From IMG/VR virus record IMGVR_UViG_3300032224_001461, positions 1 through 30,807 of that record: 30,807 bases of DNA, one strand, 5' to 3'. Positions 15,503-24,231 of this stretch are shown in pieces. A program made the translations under genes and the position numbers. The notes below the pieces were generated by a model. The model ran no database searches. It was not told where the DNA came from and was given only the letters and a program-made list of their open reading frames with translations. The DNA comes from a virus. The first letter of the stretch is position 1; the number at the start of each line of letters is the position of its first letter.

Positions 15503-17499
15503 TGAAACATAAAATTGCCTGGGTCCAACCCAATTTCCAACAAGGTCCCAAAGAGTTCAATGCGTACTACCTGCCCTATTCGGCTGGTGTGGTATGGAGT
15601 TACAGTCTAGCTGACCCAGAGATCCGCGAACGATTTGAAGCCACTGATTGGATCTGGCGCAGAGATGCCATAGAACCGTTGGCACAGCGTCTAGCACAAA
15701 ATCAAATTGTGACTTTCAGCACCTATGTATGGAATCATCGGTACAATTATGCACTGGCCAAACGGATCAAAGAAATAAATCCTGCTGTGTTGACTGTGTT
15801 TGGCGGCCCCGAAGTTGCAATTACCGACCCCGACTTGTTTGTAAAAGAACCTTTTATAGATCTTGTGATCTGCTACGAAGGAGAAATAACTTTCAAAAGT
15901 GTGCTACAGCATTTTGAAATCAAAGATTGGGAAAATGTATCTGGTGTGTTGATCAATAGAAATGGTCAAGCAGTGAAGACGCAAGATGCCAAACGTATTG
16001 AATCACTAGAAGAAGTGGCCAGTCCATACTTGGCAGGCATCTTTGACCAGATGATCGCCGATCATCCTGACGTGACATGGCAAGGTACTTTGGAAACCAA
16101 TCGTGGGTGTCCATTTGCTTGTACATTTTGTGACTGGGGTAGCTTGACCTACAACAAGGTTAAGAAGTTTGAACTAGAACGTGTGTTTGCCGAACTTGAA
16201 TGGATGGCCCAACGCAACTTTGACTGGATCTCAATTACCGATGCCAACTTTGGCATGTTCCCCGAACGTGACGGTATGATTGCAGACAAGATCATTGAGA
16301 TGCAAGAAAAGTACGGATCTCCGAGAACATTCAGTGTGGCCTGGGCCAAGAATCAAAAGAAAGAAGTCATAGACATTGTGAAGAAATTGTTGGACGCACG
16401 TGGCTTCAATCAAGGCCTGACACTGAGTGTACAAAGTCTAGATTTGGATGTACTGGAAAACATTCGCCGTAAAAACATGGAAATGAACAAGTTAGAAGAA
16501 GTGTTTGAGCTGTGCGACCAGCGCAACATTCCTGCATACACAGAACTCATACTTGGCTTGCCTGGTGAGTCACTGGAGTCCTGGAAGAAAAACTTCTATG
16601 CGCTATATGACCTGAATCAGCACACTGGTATCACTGTGTTCCAGGCACAGTTGTTGGAAAACGCCGAGATGAACTTGTTGCAAAAGAAACTGTTCAAGAT
16701 CACCAGTCAACCGGTTACTGATTATTTTGCCGGCAGTTACAGTGTGGAACACATTGAAGAAAGCATTGATGTCATAACAGGAACCAAAGACATGCCCACA
16801 CCTGTGATGTTGGATGCACAAATCTTTTCGTGGTTCCAGACCACATTCCATATCAATGGATTTGCCACTCTGGTTGCTAGATTCATCAACAAGTACAAAG
16901 GCCTAAGTTATAACGACTACTATGAAGATTTATTTGCGTACTTTATGACCAACGATTGGTTAAAAAAGGAAGAAGCCGAAGCAAGGCAATATTTCTCCAA
17001 CTGGATGACCACTGGTCGAATCAACCATCCCAAAATTGGGGTGGAGATACACGGTTGGAATATCATTCATAGAACCAGTATGAACATGCATCAAGAAGAT
17101 CGTGTGGATGAACTGTATGATTTCTTGGAAATATTTTTACAACGCTACGACTTGCCCAAAGATTTGTTGGCCAGTTTGATGAAGCTGCAAAGAGGTTACT
17201 ACATCAAATACAACGACAGAAATCAATATCCAATGAATCTTGAATTGGACTATAATATTTGGGACTACTTGAGCTTCAATCGGCCATTGGAGAAAACTGC
17301 TACAACATATCATCTAGACTTTCCAGAAGACAAAACCATGAGCCGCAATCGATTTTTGGAATTGTTTTATTTTGCAAGACGCAGAAATTTTGGCAAAGCC
17401 ACAGTGGATTTGGTAGGGGTTGAGAACCTTAAAGGTACACATCGCGGTGCTGGTGCTGCCAAAGCACAAGGTACTTTTTCTATTAAGAAAACGTATTAA
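15499..17499 (+). CDS. Large radical SAM enzyme with B12-binding-like N-terminus
   Basis: A 666-residue protein. The radical SAM cluster motif CxxxCxxC is RGCPFACTFCDWG (Cys204, Cys208, Cys211). Residues 1-150 resemble the Rossmann-like cobalamin-binding domain that precedes the barrel in BchE-type enzymes (strand-turn TVFGGPEVAITDP at 99-111), but the cobalamin-ligating DxHxxG is not present, so B12 may bind base-off or not at all. The barrel continues with TDANFGMF, LSVQSLD and ELILGLPGES. About 250 residues follow the barrel with no motif I recognise. It sits between two glycosyltransferase paralogs; methylation or C-C bond chemistry on an unactivated carbon is the family's usual work. Confidence 0.85.
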   Translation: MMKHKIAWVQPNFQQGPKEFNAYYLPYSAGVVWSYSLADPEIRERFEATDWIWRRDAIEPLAQRLAQNQIVTFSTYVWNHRYNYALAKRIKEINPAVLTVFGGPEVAITDPDLFVKEPFIDLVICYEGEITFKSVLQHFEIKDWENVSGVLINRNGQAVKTQDAKRIESLEEVASPYLAGIFDQMIADHPDVTWQGTLETNRGCPFACTFCDWGSLTYNKVKKFELERVFAELEWMAQRNFDWISITDANFGMFPERDGMIADKIIEMQEKYGSPRTFSVAWAKNQKKEVIDIVKKLLDARGFNQGLTLSVQSLDLDVLENIRRKNMEMNKLEEVFELCDQRNIPAYTELILGLPGESLESWKKNFYALYDLNQHTGITVFQAQLLENAEMNLLQKKLFKITSQPVTDYFAGSYSVEHIEESIDVITGTKDMPTPVMLDAQIFSWFQTTFHINGFATLVARFINKYKGLSYNDYYEDLFAYFMTNDWLKKEEAEARQYFSNWMTTGRINHPKIGVEIHGWNIIHRTSMNMHQEDRVDELYDFLEIFLQRYDLPKDLLASLMKLQRGYYIKYNDRNQYPMNLELDYNIWDYLSFNRPLEKTATTYHLDFPEDKTMSRNRFLELFYFARRRNFGKATVDLVGVENLKGTHRGAGAAKAQGTFSIKKTY

Positions 17500-17526
17500 C
17501 CGTATAAAATAATTGTGAGAGAATTT

Positions 17527-18372
17527 ATGGATACTGAATTCAAGTATGATATCAGTGTGCTGTTGCCCACGCGAGGTCGCACCGATGCACTGAGACGAAG
17601 TGTACAATCACTGTACGACAATGTGGCTGACCCAAAGTCAATATACCTGATGCTGGGGTTTGATCAGGACGATGCTGTAGGCACAGACTATTTTTATGCC
17701 AGTTTGAAACCCTGGTTGGATTCTATCAAAGCCAACTACACCGCAATAAAATTTGAACCCATGGGATATATTCGACTGAACGAATATGTGAATGCCATGG
17801 CACGCATGGTCAAATCTCGTTGGTATATCATTTGGAATGATGATGCTGTCATGCAAACGCCTGCATGGGATAGTGAAATCATGAAACATGACGGCGAATT
17901 TAAACTGTTGGCATTCTGCACACACAATTTGCATCCTTACAGTATTTTTCCCATTGTGCCACACAAGTGGATAGAACTGCTGGGATATCTTTGCCCGCAT
18001 CAAATTTCTGACGCATGGTTGAGTCAACAGGCCTATATGCTAGATATCTTTGAACGCATACCCGTTGATGTGTTGCATGAACGTTATGATCTCACTGGTA
18101 AAAATCAAGACGCCACCTTCAACAACAGACCCATGCTGGAAGGCAATCCCAATGATCCGAGAGATTTTTTACACATGGATGTGATAGAATTACGATTTAA
18201 TGACTGTAAGAAAATCTCTAGGTACATGGAAAGTCTAGGCATGAGCACAACACATTTTAAAAATGTTCTCAATGGCACACAAGATCCCTGGGAAAAACTC
18301 AAGATCAATGATGTAAATCATCAACAATCACAATGGAGCATGGAGATCAAACGATCTATCATGGGAGGATAA
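17527..18372 (+). CDS. GT-A glycosyltransferase-like protein, copy 2
   Basis: A 281-residue paralog of the protein at 14633, alike along its whole length: ISVLLPTRGRTDALRRSV at the N-terminus, the metal motif IWNDDAVM near residue 103, then HPYSIFPIVPHKW and DAWLSQQAYMLDIFERIP. ATG 17527 is chosen over GTG 17515 because GAGAG lies just upstream of it. DNA identity between copies looks only moderate, so the duplication is not recent. A 27-base gap separates it from the radical SAM gene; the methyltransferase start follows after three bases. Confidence 0.75.
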   Translation: MDTEFKYDISVLLPTRGRTDALRRSVQSLYDNVADPKSIYLMLGFDQDDAVGTDYFYASLKPWLDSIKANYTAIKFEPMGYIRLNEYVNAMARMVKSRWYIIWNDDAVMQTPAWDSEIMKHDGEFKLLAFCTHNLHPYSIFPIVPHKWIELLGYLCPHQISDAWLSQQAYMLDIFERIPVDVLHERYDLTGKNQDATFNNRPMLEGNPNDPRDFLHMDVIELRFNDCKKISRYMESLGMSTTHFKNVLNGTQDPWEKLKINDVNHQQSQWSMEIKRSIMGG

Positions 18373-18375
18373 TCA

Positions 18376-19158
18376 ATGAATGATCAAACACTTGAACAGC
18401 GTATCATACGCTACTGGGACAATCAACCTTGTAATATTTTACATGGCACCAGCGAGGTAGGCACATTAGAATTTTATCAGCAGGTGTCAGAACGCAGATA
18501 TCGTGTGGAATCGCACATAAGAGAATTTGCCGGATTTCATCTTTGGCAAGGCAAACGTGTGTTGGAGATTGGCTGTGGCATAGGAACAGATGCTGCTGAA
18601 TTTGCGCGATATGGCGCAGATTATACTGCTATTGACATCAGCCCACGAACCATAGAGCTGGCTCAACAGCGATTCAAAGTTGAAGGGCTGGATGGAAACT
18701 TTGTGTGCGGCGATGCCAGTGATGCGGCAGTATACCAAGACTTGGGGCAGTTTGATTTGGTTTACAGTTGCGGAGTCATGCATCACTTTCCACGTATTGA
18801 TCACATGATACAAAATGCATATGATGCTCTAGTGCCCCAGGGCGAATTTAGATTTTTGGTATATGCCAAGAATAGCTGGAAGTACAGCATGATACGCAAA
18901 GGATTAGATCAATTTGAAGCACAAAATGGTTGCCCATATGCCAAGGCCTACACCAATGAAGAAGTGTATGCGCTGTTGGGCGACCGTTTTCATATTGAGC
19001 GTCTGCGTCAGGCACATTGTTTCATGTACGATGTGCCGGCTTACAAACAAGGTAGATATGAATTAGAACCTTGGTTTGAGGCCATGCCAGCTGACATGCG
19101 AGATGCCATCAAAGAATATCTTGGCTGGCACCTCTTGGTCAAAGCTCGTAAAACATGA
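18376..19158 (+). CDS. Class I SAM-dependent methyltransferase
   Basis: A 260-residue protein with the full Rossmann methyltransferase signature: motif I VLEIGCGIGTD at 62-72, acid at the end of strand 2 (AIDISP, 85-90), FVCGDASDA for motif II, and FDLVYSCGVMHHF followed by LVPQGEFRFLVYAK for motifs III and post-III. This layout is typical of small-molecule and sugar methyltransferases of the UbiE/SmtA type. The acceptor is not evident. It lies among glycosyltransferase, radical SAM and SGNH genes and overlaps the next start by four bases. Confidence 0.85.
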   Translation: MNDQTLEQRIIRYWDNQPCNILHGTSEVGTLEFYQQVSERRYRVESHIREFAGFHLWQGKRVLEIGCGIGTDAAEFARYGADYTAIDISPRTIELAQQRFKVEGLDGNFVCGDASDAAVYQDLGQFDLVYSCGVMHHFPRIDHMIQNAYDALVPQGEFRFLVYAKNSWKYSMIRKGLDQFEAQNGCPYAKAYTNEEVYALLGDRFHIERLRQAHCFMYDVPAYKQGRYELEPWFEAMPADMRDAIKEYLGWHLLVKARKT

Positions 19159-19862
19159 GACGGCTGTTTGCATTTGGTTGCAGTTTTACCAACTATCGTT
19201 GGCCAACGTGGGTGGATTGTTTAGAGCCTGAGTTTGATCACACACAGAATTGGGGGCAGGCCGGTGGCGGTAATCACTACATATTCAATTCAGTAATGGA
19301 ATGCGATCAACGCAATACATTTGGTCCAGGCGACACTGTGGTTGTGTGTTGGACCAGTATAGATCGTGAAGATAGATACATAGACAATCGTTGGCATACT
19401 CCGGGAAACGCATACTTTGCCAAAACAGTATATCATCCCGAATACATTCGTTCACACATTGATGAGCGAGGATTTTTAATTCGAGATCTAGCATACATCA
19501 AGGCTGTTAAAGCATTGTTAGAATCACGCCCCGGAGTTGACTGGAAATTTTTAAGCATGGTTGAACTCATGGCAAGACCCAATGACAACGATGATGTGAG
19601 TCTGCACCGTGACGTCATGCGGCTTTACAGTGACGTGTTAGATTGCATCCTGCCCGGATATGACAAAACGGTATTCAAAAACAACTGGCCCAAGCCTGGC
19701 CCTGATCCGCACCCCAGCCCCGAAGAACATTTGGCTTACTTAGATGCAGTGTTACCGGGCTGGGTGACAAAACTCGAAACTCGTGTTAAAATGCACAAAG
19801 TCAGTATCAATCTAAATAAAGATCCAAACTACTCAGGAATGACCAAGGTAACAAGATTATGA
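19155..19862 (+). CDS. SGNH-hydrolase-like protein
   Basis: A 235-residue protein with the block I motif LFAFGCSFT (family GDS, here GCS) and block II NWGQAGGGN containing the conserved Gly/Asn. The last block reads DPHPSPEEHLAYLD, matching the D-x-H-P pair that ends the SGNH fold. Such proteins are common in phages of aquatic bacteria, usually without known substrate; the family removes acyl groups from sugars or lipids. Start ATG 19155 and stop both overlap neighbours by four bases. Confidence 0.7.
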   Translation: MRRLFAFGCSFTNYRWPTWVDCLEPEFDHTQNWGQAGGGNHYIFNSVMECDQRNTFGPGDTVVVCWTSIDREDRYIDNRWHTPGNAYFAKTVYHPEYIRSHIDERGFLIRDLAYIKAVKALLESRPGVDWKFLSMVELMARPNDNDDVSLHRDVMRLYSDVLDCILPGYDKTVFKNNWPKPGPDPHPSPEEHLAYLDAVLPGWVTKLETRVKMHKVSINLNKDPNYSGMTKVTRL

Positions 19863-20725
19863 GCAAAATTAAAATAGCAGAACTATTCTACAGCATACAA
19901 GGTGAAGGCCGCTACATGGGTGTACCCAGTGTGTTCTTACGCACATTTGGTTGCAACTTCAAATGTGCAGGCTTCGGTATGCCACGTGGGGAACTAAGCA
20001 CAGAGGTAGAGGCAATTGCCATACAAGATGCACAAATGCCTTTTGGTGCATATAAAGATTTGCCATTAGTTAGCACAGGTTGTGACAGTTACGCAAGTTG
20101 GGATCCACGTTTCAAAGACTACAGCCCCGTGCTGACTACAGATGCAATTGTAGAACGCATTATAGAAATACTTCCGCACGGTGAGTGGCGTGATGAGCAT
20201 CTGGTTATCACCGGAGGCGAACCATTGCTGGGATGGCAGAAGCAGTATCCGGACTTGTTGGATCATCCCAAGATGAAAGGTCTTAAAGAAATTACCTTTG
20301 AGACAAATGGCACTCAGAAACTAACAACTGAATTCAAACAATACCTGCATACATGGAAATATCACAGTGATGATATTGACTTCTGGAGAGACGTTACATT
20401 TAGTGTGAGTGCCAAATTACCATGCAGCGGAGAGCTGTGGTCAGATGCCATCAAACCCGAACTTGTATGTGAGTATGAAGAATATGGCACAGCATATTTG
20501 AAGTTTGTTATTGCTACAGAAGAAGACTTTGTGGATGCCGAACGTGCCATTGTTGAATATCGTAAGGCTGGATTCTTAGGACACGTTTATCTAATGCCAG
20601 TGGGCGGTGTAGAAAGTGTCTATGCTATGAACAATCGTAATGTAGCATTGTTGGCAATGAAACATGGATTACGATACAGTGACCGACTACAAGTTCCATT
20701 GTTTAAAAACGAATGGGGCACCTGA
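19859..20725 (+). CDS. queE: 7-carboxy-7-deazaguanine synthase (QueE), radical SAM
   Basis: Turns 6-carboxytetrahydropterin into 7-carboxy-7-deazaguanine. The 288-residue protein begins with the QueE hallmark FYSIQGEGRYMGVPSVFLR (10-28). Cluster cysteines are Cys32 and Cys36 (GCNFKC) and probably Cys75 (GCDSYASWD), so the third ligand is separated by 38 residues instead of the usual few; QueE enzymes vary here but this is long. ITGGEPLL (117-124) is the SAM-binding GGE motif, and ETNGTQ follows. With folE and queD in the window it completes the path to CDG. No queC was found nearby. Confidence 0.9.
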   Translation: MSKIKIAELFYSIQGEGRYMGVPSVFLRTFGCNFKCAGFGMPRGELSTEVEAIAIQDAQMPFGAYKDLPLVSTGCDSYASWDPRFKDYSPVLTTDAIVERIIEILPHGEWRDEHLVITGGEPLLGWQKQYPDLLDHPKMKGLKEITFETNGTQKLTTEFKQYLHTWKYHSDDIDFWRDVTFSVSAKLPCSGELWSDAIKPELVCEYEEYGTAYLKFVIATEEDFVDAERAIVEYRKAGFLGHVYLMPVGGVESVYAMNNRNVALLAMKHGLRYSDRLQVPLFKNEWGT

Positions 20726-20729
20726 CCAA

Positions 20730-21203
20730 GTGACTGACAAATCAAATCTTGTCAAAGGCCGCACCAGCTACGACAGCACCAGTACAGGGGCACTGATACC
20801 ATTCCTCAACAGAAATGTGACTCCTTATGCTACCGAAAGCAGTGGGCCCAAGTTTGACATGATCCCTGTCACTGAGAACAAGGACATAATGATCAATCAT
20901 GCCAGGATGTATGCCCAGCAAGAGTATGATCGTATAATGGCCCTGGTCCATGTGCTGGAAGAACAAGCAAGGCAAATCAAACGTAGATTGGAAATAACAG
21001 ACGCAGTACATGCAGCCGAGTTTCAGTTCAAAACAGTAATGGGCAACTGCTACTGGTTGGTGTGGGAAAAGAGACGAGAAAAAATGTTGTTGGTACACAA
21101 TGGTCCAAAAAATTGGAGTACAGGTGTGCCAGAAGATTACGAGTATGTGGCACAGGTCAAATACATGGGTGACCATACCTGGATGGAAATAATAGAGGAT
21201 TAA
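20730..21203 (+). CDS. DUF2452-like protein
   Basis: A 157-residue protein. Its C-terminal half, with MGNCYWLVWEKR, HNGPKNW and QVKYMGDHTWMEI, fits the DUF2452 family as I remember it, small proteins of unknown role in phages and Bacteroidetes; a helical middle (residues 60-100) precedes it. The start is best placed at GTG 20730, four bases after the queE stop. The open frame runs further upstream inside queE but without a fitting start. Function unknown. Confidence 0.65.
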   Translation: MTDKSNLVKGRTSYDSTSTGALIPFLNRNVTPYATESSGPKFDMIPVTENKDIMINHARMYAQQEYDRIMALVHVLEEQARQIKRRLEITDAVHAAEFQFKTVMGNCYWLVWEKRREKMLLVHNGPKNWSTGVPEDYEYVAQVKYMGDHTWMEIIED

Positions 21204-21204
21204 T

Positions 21205-21612
21205 ATGGGAATATTTGATATTTTTCGAAAGAAACCAACGCCTGTTCCTGAACCAAAAGCACCAGCAGTGCCTAGAGTTCGAACACCTAAAGAAGAACCC
21301 AAGTCAGCTAAACAACTGGCCACAGAAGCCAACGAACCATATGTGGCTGTGTTGCGGATGGATGTGGATCCTAACAATCTGCATCAAGGTGCGTTTGAAT
21401 TGGACTGGAATGAGATCTTTGTGGCGCGGCTGGTCAAAGCAGGTTACATGATCAAAAAAGATGATGCTGATTCTGACATAGTGGACCGTTGGTTCCAAAA
21501 CGTATGTAGGCACGTGGTCATGGAGACCTGGGAACAAGAACAAGCTATCAAGAATTCCGGAGTGTATGTACAGTCAAGAAACATCGGCGATGGCCGCAGC
21601 GAGATATCATGA
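21205..21612 (+). CDS. Conserved phage protein of unknown function
   Basis: A 135-residue protein. The first 10 residues are hydrophobic-aromatic (MGIFDIFRKK), followed by a Pro/Lys/Glu-rich linker to residue 45 and a compact alpha/beta domain from there (YVAVLRMDVD..., then ELDWNEIFVARLVKAGY). A short N-terminal anchor or peptide-binding tail followed by a linker is a plausible architecture. The stop overlaps the next start by four bases. No known function. Confidence 0.7.
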   Translation: MGIFDIFRKKPTPVPEPKAPAVPRVRTPKEEPKSAKQLATEANEPYVAVLRMDVDPNNLHQGAFELDWNEIFVARLVKAGYMIKKDDADSDIVDRWFQNVCRHVVMETWEQEQAIKNSGVYVQSRNIGDGRSEIS

Positions 21613-22085
21613 TCTTCAATCACATCAAACAACTCAAAGCCGAAGGCAAAAGAATTGGCATTACGTTCTCAACTTTTGACATGCTGCATGCTGGGCATAT
21701 TGCCATGCTGAGCGAAGCCAAGAATCACTGTGACTACTTGATTGCAGGCTTGCAAACTGATCCCACTATAGATAGACCAGACACCAAAAATCATCCTGTG
21801 CAGAGCGTGGTAGAACGACAAATACAATTGGCTGCATGTCGTTATGTGGACGAAGTTGTGGTGTATCAAACCGAACAAGATCTCATTGATCTATTGTTGA
21901 TCCTGCCCGTGGATGTGCGTATCTTGGGTGTGGAATATGAAAACAACAATTTCACTGGTCGAGATGAAGGTGCTCATCGAGGTATTGAACTGGTATTCAA
22001 CGGGCGCGATCATTCTTTCAGCAGCAGCAGTCTACGCCGACGTGTGGTTGCAGCCGAGAGTCACAAGGTGCTTGCACAAAAATGA
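21609..22085 (+). CDS. Cytidylyltransferase-like nucleotidyltransferase
   Basis: A 158-residue protein of the HxGH nucleotidyltransferase superfamily, closest in form to glycerol-3-phosphate cytidylyltransferase (TagD). Visible motifs are GITFSTFDMLHAGH (17-30) with the nucleotide-binding HAGH, the Arg after HPVQSVVERQ, and the C-terminal SFSSSSLRRR, equal to the family's (I)SSTxxR signature. It would activate a phosphorylated alcohol or sugar by CMP or AMP transfer. It may serve the glycan genes upstream. Overlaps both neighbours. Confidence 0.82.
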   Translation: MIFNHIKQLKAEGKRIGITFSTFDMLHAGHIAMLSEAKNHCDYLIAGLQTDPTIDRPDTKNHPVQSVVERQIQLAACRYVDEVVVYQTEQDLIDLLLILPVDVRILGVEYENNNFTGRDEGAHRGIELVFNGRDHSFSSSSLRRRVVAAESHKVLAQK

Positions 22086-22813
22086 TACTGTACATCAATG
22101 GCGACAGCCACGCAGCTGGTGCCGAAGCTGAAGTATCGTATGGCTGGGCCGAAGATGATGGTCGCTTCTGGGGTCAAGGTCGGCATCCACATCCTGACAA
22201 CGAAGCTGTGAGTTTTGGTGCTGAACTGGCTCGGTCGCTAGGCTGCAAGCGAATCAATCAAAGTCAAGCCGGCGGTAGTAATGCTCGAATTTATCGAACC
22301 ACTGTTGAATGGGTGCAATCCAATCCTGATTTACTGGCAGACACATTCATGCTGATACAATGGAGCACCTGGGAAAGAGAAGAATGGTTTCATGATGGCA
22401 TATGGTACCAGGTGAATGCATCGGGGGTGGATCATGTGCCAGCTGAACTGGAACAGCGATATCGTCAATATATCATTGACATAGACTATGATGCTTGCAC
22501 CAGAGCCGGCCATGACCTAGCATGGCAATTGCATCAGTATCTGGGCACAAAAGGTGTAAAGCATCTGTTTTTCAATGGCAACAGCACATTCAGTGATTTG
22601 GCTCAAGATCCCAAAGTTTGGAATCACTGTTATTTAGATCCATACTGTGCCCAATCAAGCTACGATCGTGTGCTCAAAAACAACGGATTTGACTATGTAA
22701 ATCCAAAATCTTATCATTTTGGCAAACAAGCCCATTGCTTTTGGGGCAAATATCTGTTACAATACATCAAACAGCACCAACTATTGGACCTTGATGAAAT
22801 ACCTACTGATTGA
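22082..22813 (+). CDS. SGNH-hydrolase-like protein
   Basis: A 243-residue protein. The N-terminal block is YINGDSHAAG (Ser9 as nucleophile), the second block INQSQAGGSNAR holds the conserved Gly and Asn, and the C-terminal region YHFGKQAHCFWGKYLL matches the His-containing last block with Trp/Lys. It is a second SGNH-like gene unlike the one at 19155 in detail. Likely an esterase or deacetylase; target unknown. Overlaps the exonuclease start by 20 bases. Confidence 0.7.
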   Translation: MILYINGDSHAAGAEAEVSYGWAEDDGRFWGQGRHPHPDNEAVSFGAELARSLGCKRINQSQAGGSNARIYRTTVEWVQSNPDLLADTFMLIQWSTWEREEWFHDGIWYQVNASGVDHVPAELEQRYRQYIIDIDYDACTRAGHDLAWQLHQYLGTKGVKHLFFNGNSTFSDLAQDPKVWNHCYLDPYCAQSSYDRVLKNNGFDYVNPKSYHFGKQAHCFWGKYLLQYIKQHQLLDLDEIPTD

Positions 22814-23816
22814 CACTGCCAACATGTTTTTCCGAGCACGGCACAGTGCTCACCGTGCATCTGATTCGTGGACCAGGGTAGGATTCGCATTGCATGTGAC
22901 ACTGATGGCAGCAAACAAAGTGGCTCGCAGATTTGATGCTGATCATGTGGTATTTGCACTAGAAGGACGTAGCTGGCGCAAAGACCATTACCGGCCATAC
23001 AAGGCCAATCGTGCTGTGGCACGTGGCAAGATGACCGAAGCCGAAGCTGAGGAAGACAAGCTGTTCTGGGAAACCTATGATGAGCTGACACAATACCTCA
23101 GCAACAAGACCAATTGCAGTGTCATACGCCATGCCCAAGCCGAAGCAGATGATGTGATTGCACGATGGATTGCGTTACACCCCCAGGACGAACACATAGT
23201 GGTCAGTTCAGACACAGATTTTGTGCAACTGATCGCACCCAATGTCCGGCAGTTCAATGGCATCACAGACGAACTGATCACACTGGAAGGCATATTCGAT
23301 GCCAAAGGCAACGCTGTCAAAGATAAAAAAACCAAACAGCCAAAGACCATTCTCGATCCAGCCTGGCTGCTGTTTGAGAAGTGCATGCGTGGCGACAGTT
23401 CGGACAATGTGTTCAGTGCATATCCAGGAGTTCGTGAAAAGGGCACAAAGAATAAAGTTGGTCTCCGCGAGGCCTTTGCTGATCGAGAGAAAAAAGGCTA
23501 CAGTTGGAACAATCTCATGTTGCAACGTTGGACCGACCACGAAGGTGCAGAACATCGTGTGCTAGACGATTACGAGCGCAATCGCACCTTGATTGATCTC
23601 ACAGCCCAGCCCGCTGACATCAAACTGCTGGTAGACACAGCCATACATGAACAGATCAGTCACAAGGATGTGGGCCAGGTGGGCGCACACTTTTTGCGAT
23701 TTTGCGGCAAATACGATTTGGTCAAGCTCAGCGAATCTGCAGACAGCATTGGTCGCTGGTTGAACAAAACATACACAGGAGAACTAGATGATATTAGCAA
23801 TGCCAGTAATAGCTGA
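22794..23816 (+). CDS. 5'-3' exonuclease / RNase H of the FEN type
   Basis: A 340-residue nuclease like T4 RNase H, which removes RNA primers and trims flaps on the lagging strand. Acidic metal-binding motifs are in order: LLIDTANMFFRARH near residue 4, VFALEGRSWRKDHYRPYKANR near 52-72 (helical-arch basic residues), QAEADDVIARW near 115-125, VVSSDTDFVQL near 135-145, and the H3TH-type GDSSDNVFSAYPGVREKGTKN near 200-220. ATG 22794 keeps LLIDTAN at the N-terminus; the longer open frame upstream is inside the preceding gene. Works with the polymerase and clamp of this window. Confidence 0.88.
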   Translation: MKYLLIDTANMFFRARHSAHRASDSWTRVGFALHVTLMAANKVARRFDADHVVFALEGRSWRKDHYRPYKANRAVARGKMTEAEAEEDKLFWETYDELTQYLSNKTNCSVIRHAQAEADDVIARWIALHPQDEHIVVSSDTDFVQLIAPNVRQFNGITDELITLEGIFDAKGNAVKDKKTKQPKTILDPAWLLFEKCMRGDSSDNVFSAYPGVREKGTKNKVGLREAFADREKKGYSWNNLMLQRWTDHEGAEHRVLDDYERNRTLIDLTAQPADIKLLVDTAIHEQISHKDVGQVGAHFLRFCGKYDLVKLSESADSIGRWLNKTYTGELDDISNASNS

Positions 23817-24231
23817 CCGCTATTGGATACTGAAAAAAGACAACCGCAAGGTTGGGCAAATTGAAGCACAGGACGATGGCTACACTGTGAAGATCAGCAA
23901 CACAGTAAAAAAATACAAGACCATCAAGATGCTGGATCGAGACATTGAATTTGTGCCAGCTGTTGAAATCCGGCCCAATCCAGAAAATCAAGTGTATGGC
24001 TATGACACCGGACAAAAAGTGTTCAATGCCATGTGGGACATACAACATCGACTGCCGCTGTTCACTCAAGAAGAACACAGCAAAAGCTGGTTTGCTGCCG
24101 GATGGTACTATGTCAAAAAGCATCGAGCCTGGAAGATGGTACAGAATCCCAAATTGATCACCCTACAACGATACAGCTATCAAGGCCCGTATCACAACAA
24201 AGAACAAGCTGTTGCCAAAGGAACACCATGA
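23788..24231 (+). CDS. Conserved phage protein of unknown function
   Basis: A 147-residue protein rich in Lys, Tyr and Trp with beta-type strands (YWILKKDNRKVGQIEAQDDG) and aromatic motifs (SWFAAGWYYVKKHRAWK). GGAGAA seven bases before ATG 23788 supports this start, giving a 29-base overlap with the exonuclease; ATG 23800 is an alternative. Coupling to the exonuclease and to a MazG-like gene after it suggests a nucleic-acid role. Basic composition would fit nucleic-acid binding. Confidence 0.7.
   Translation: MILAMPVIADRYWILKKDNRKVGQIEAQDDGYTVKISNTVKKYKTIKMLDRDIEFVPAVEIRPNPENQVYGYDTGQKVFNAMWDIQHRLPLFTQEEHSKSWFAAGWYYVKKHRAWKMVQNPKLITLQRYSYQGPYHNKEQAVAKGTP

Noticed and set aside
20742-21377. 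211-residue open frame on the minus strand
   Set aside because: It lies opposite the DUF2452-like gene and the next gene, has no ribosome site or recognisable domain, and all supported genes are on the + strand.
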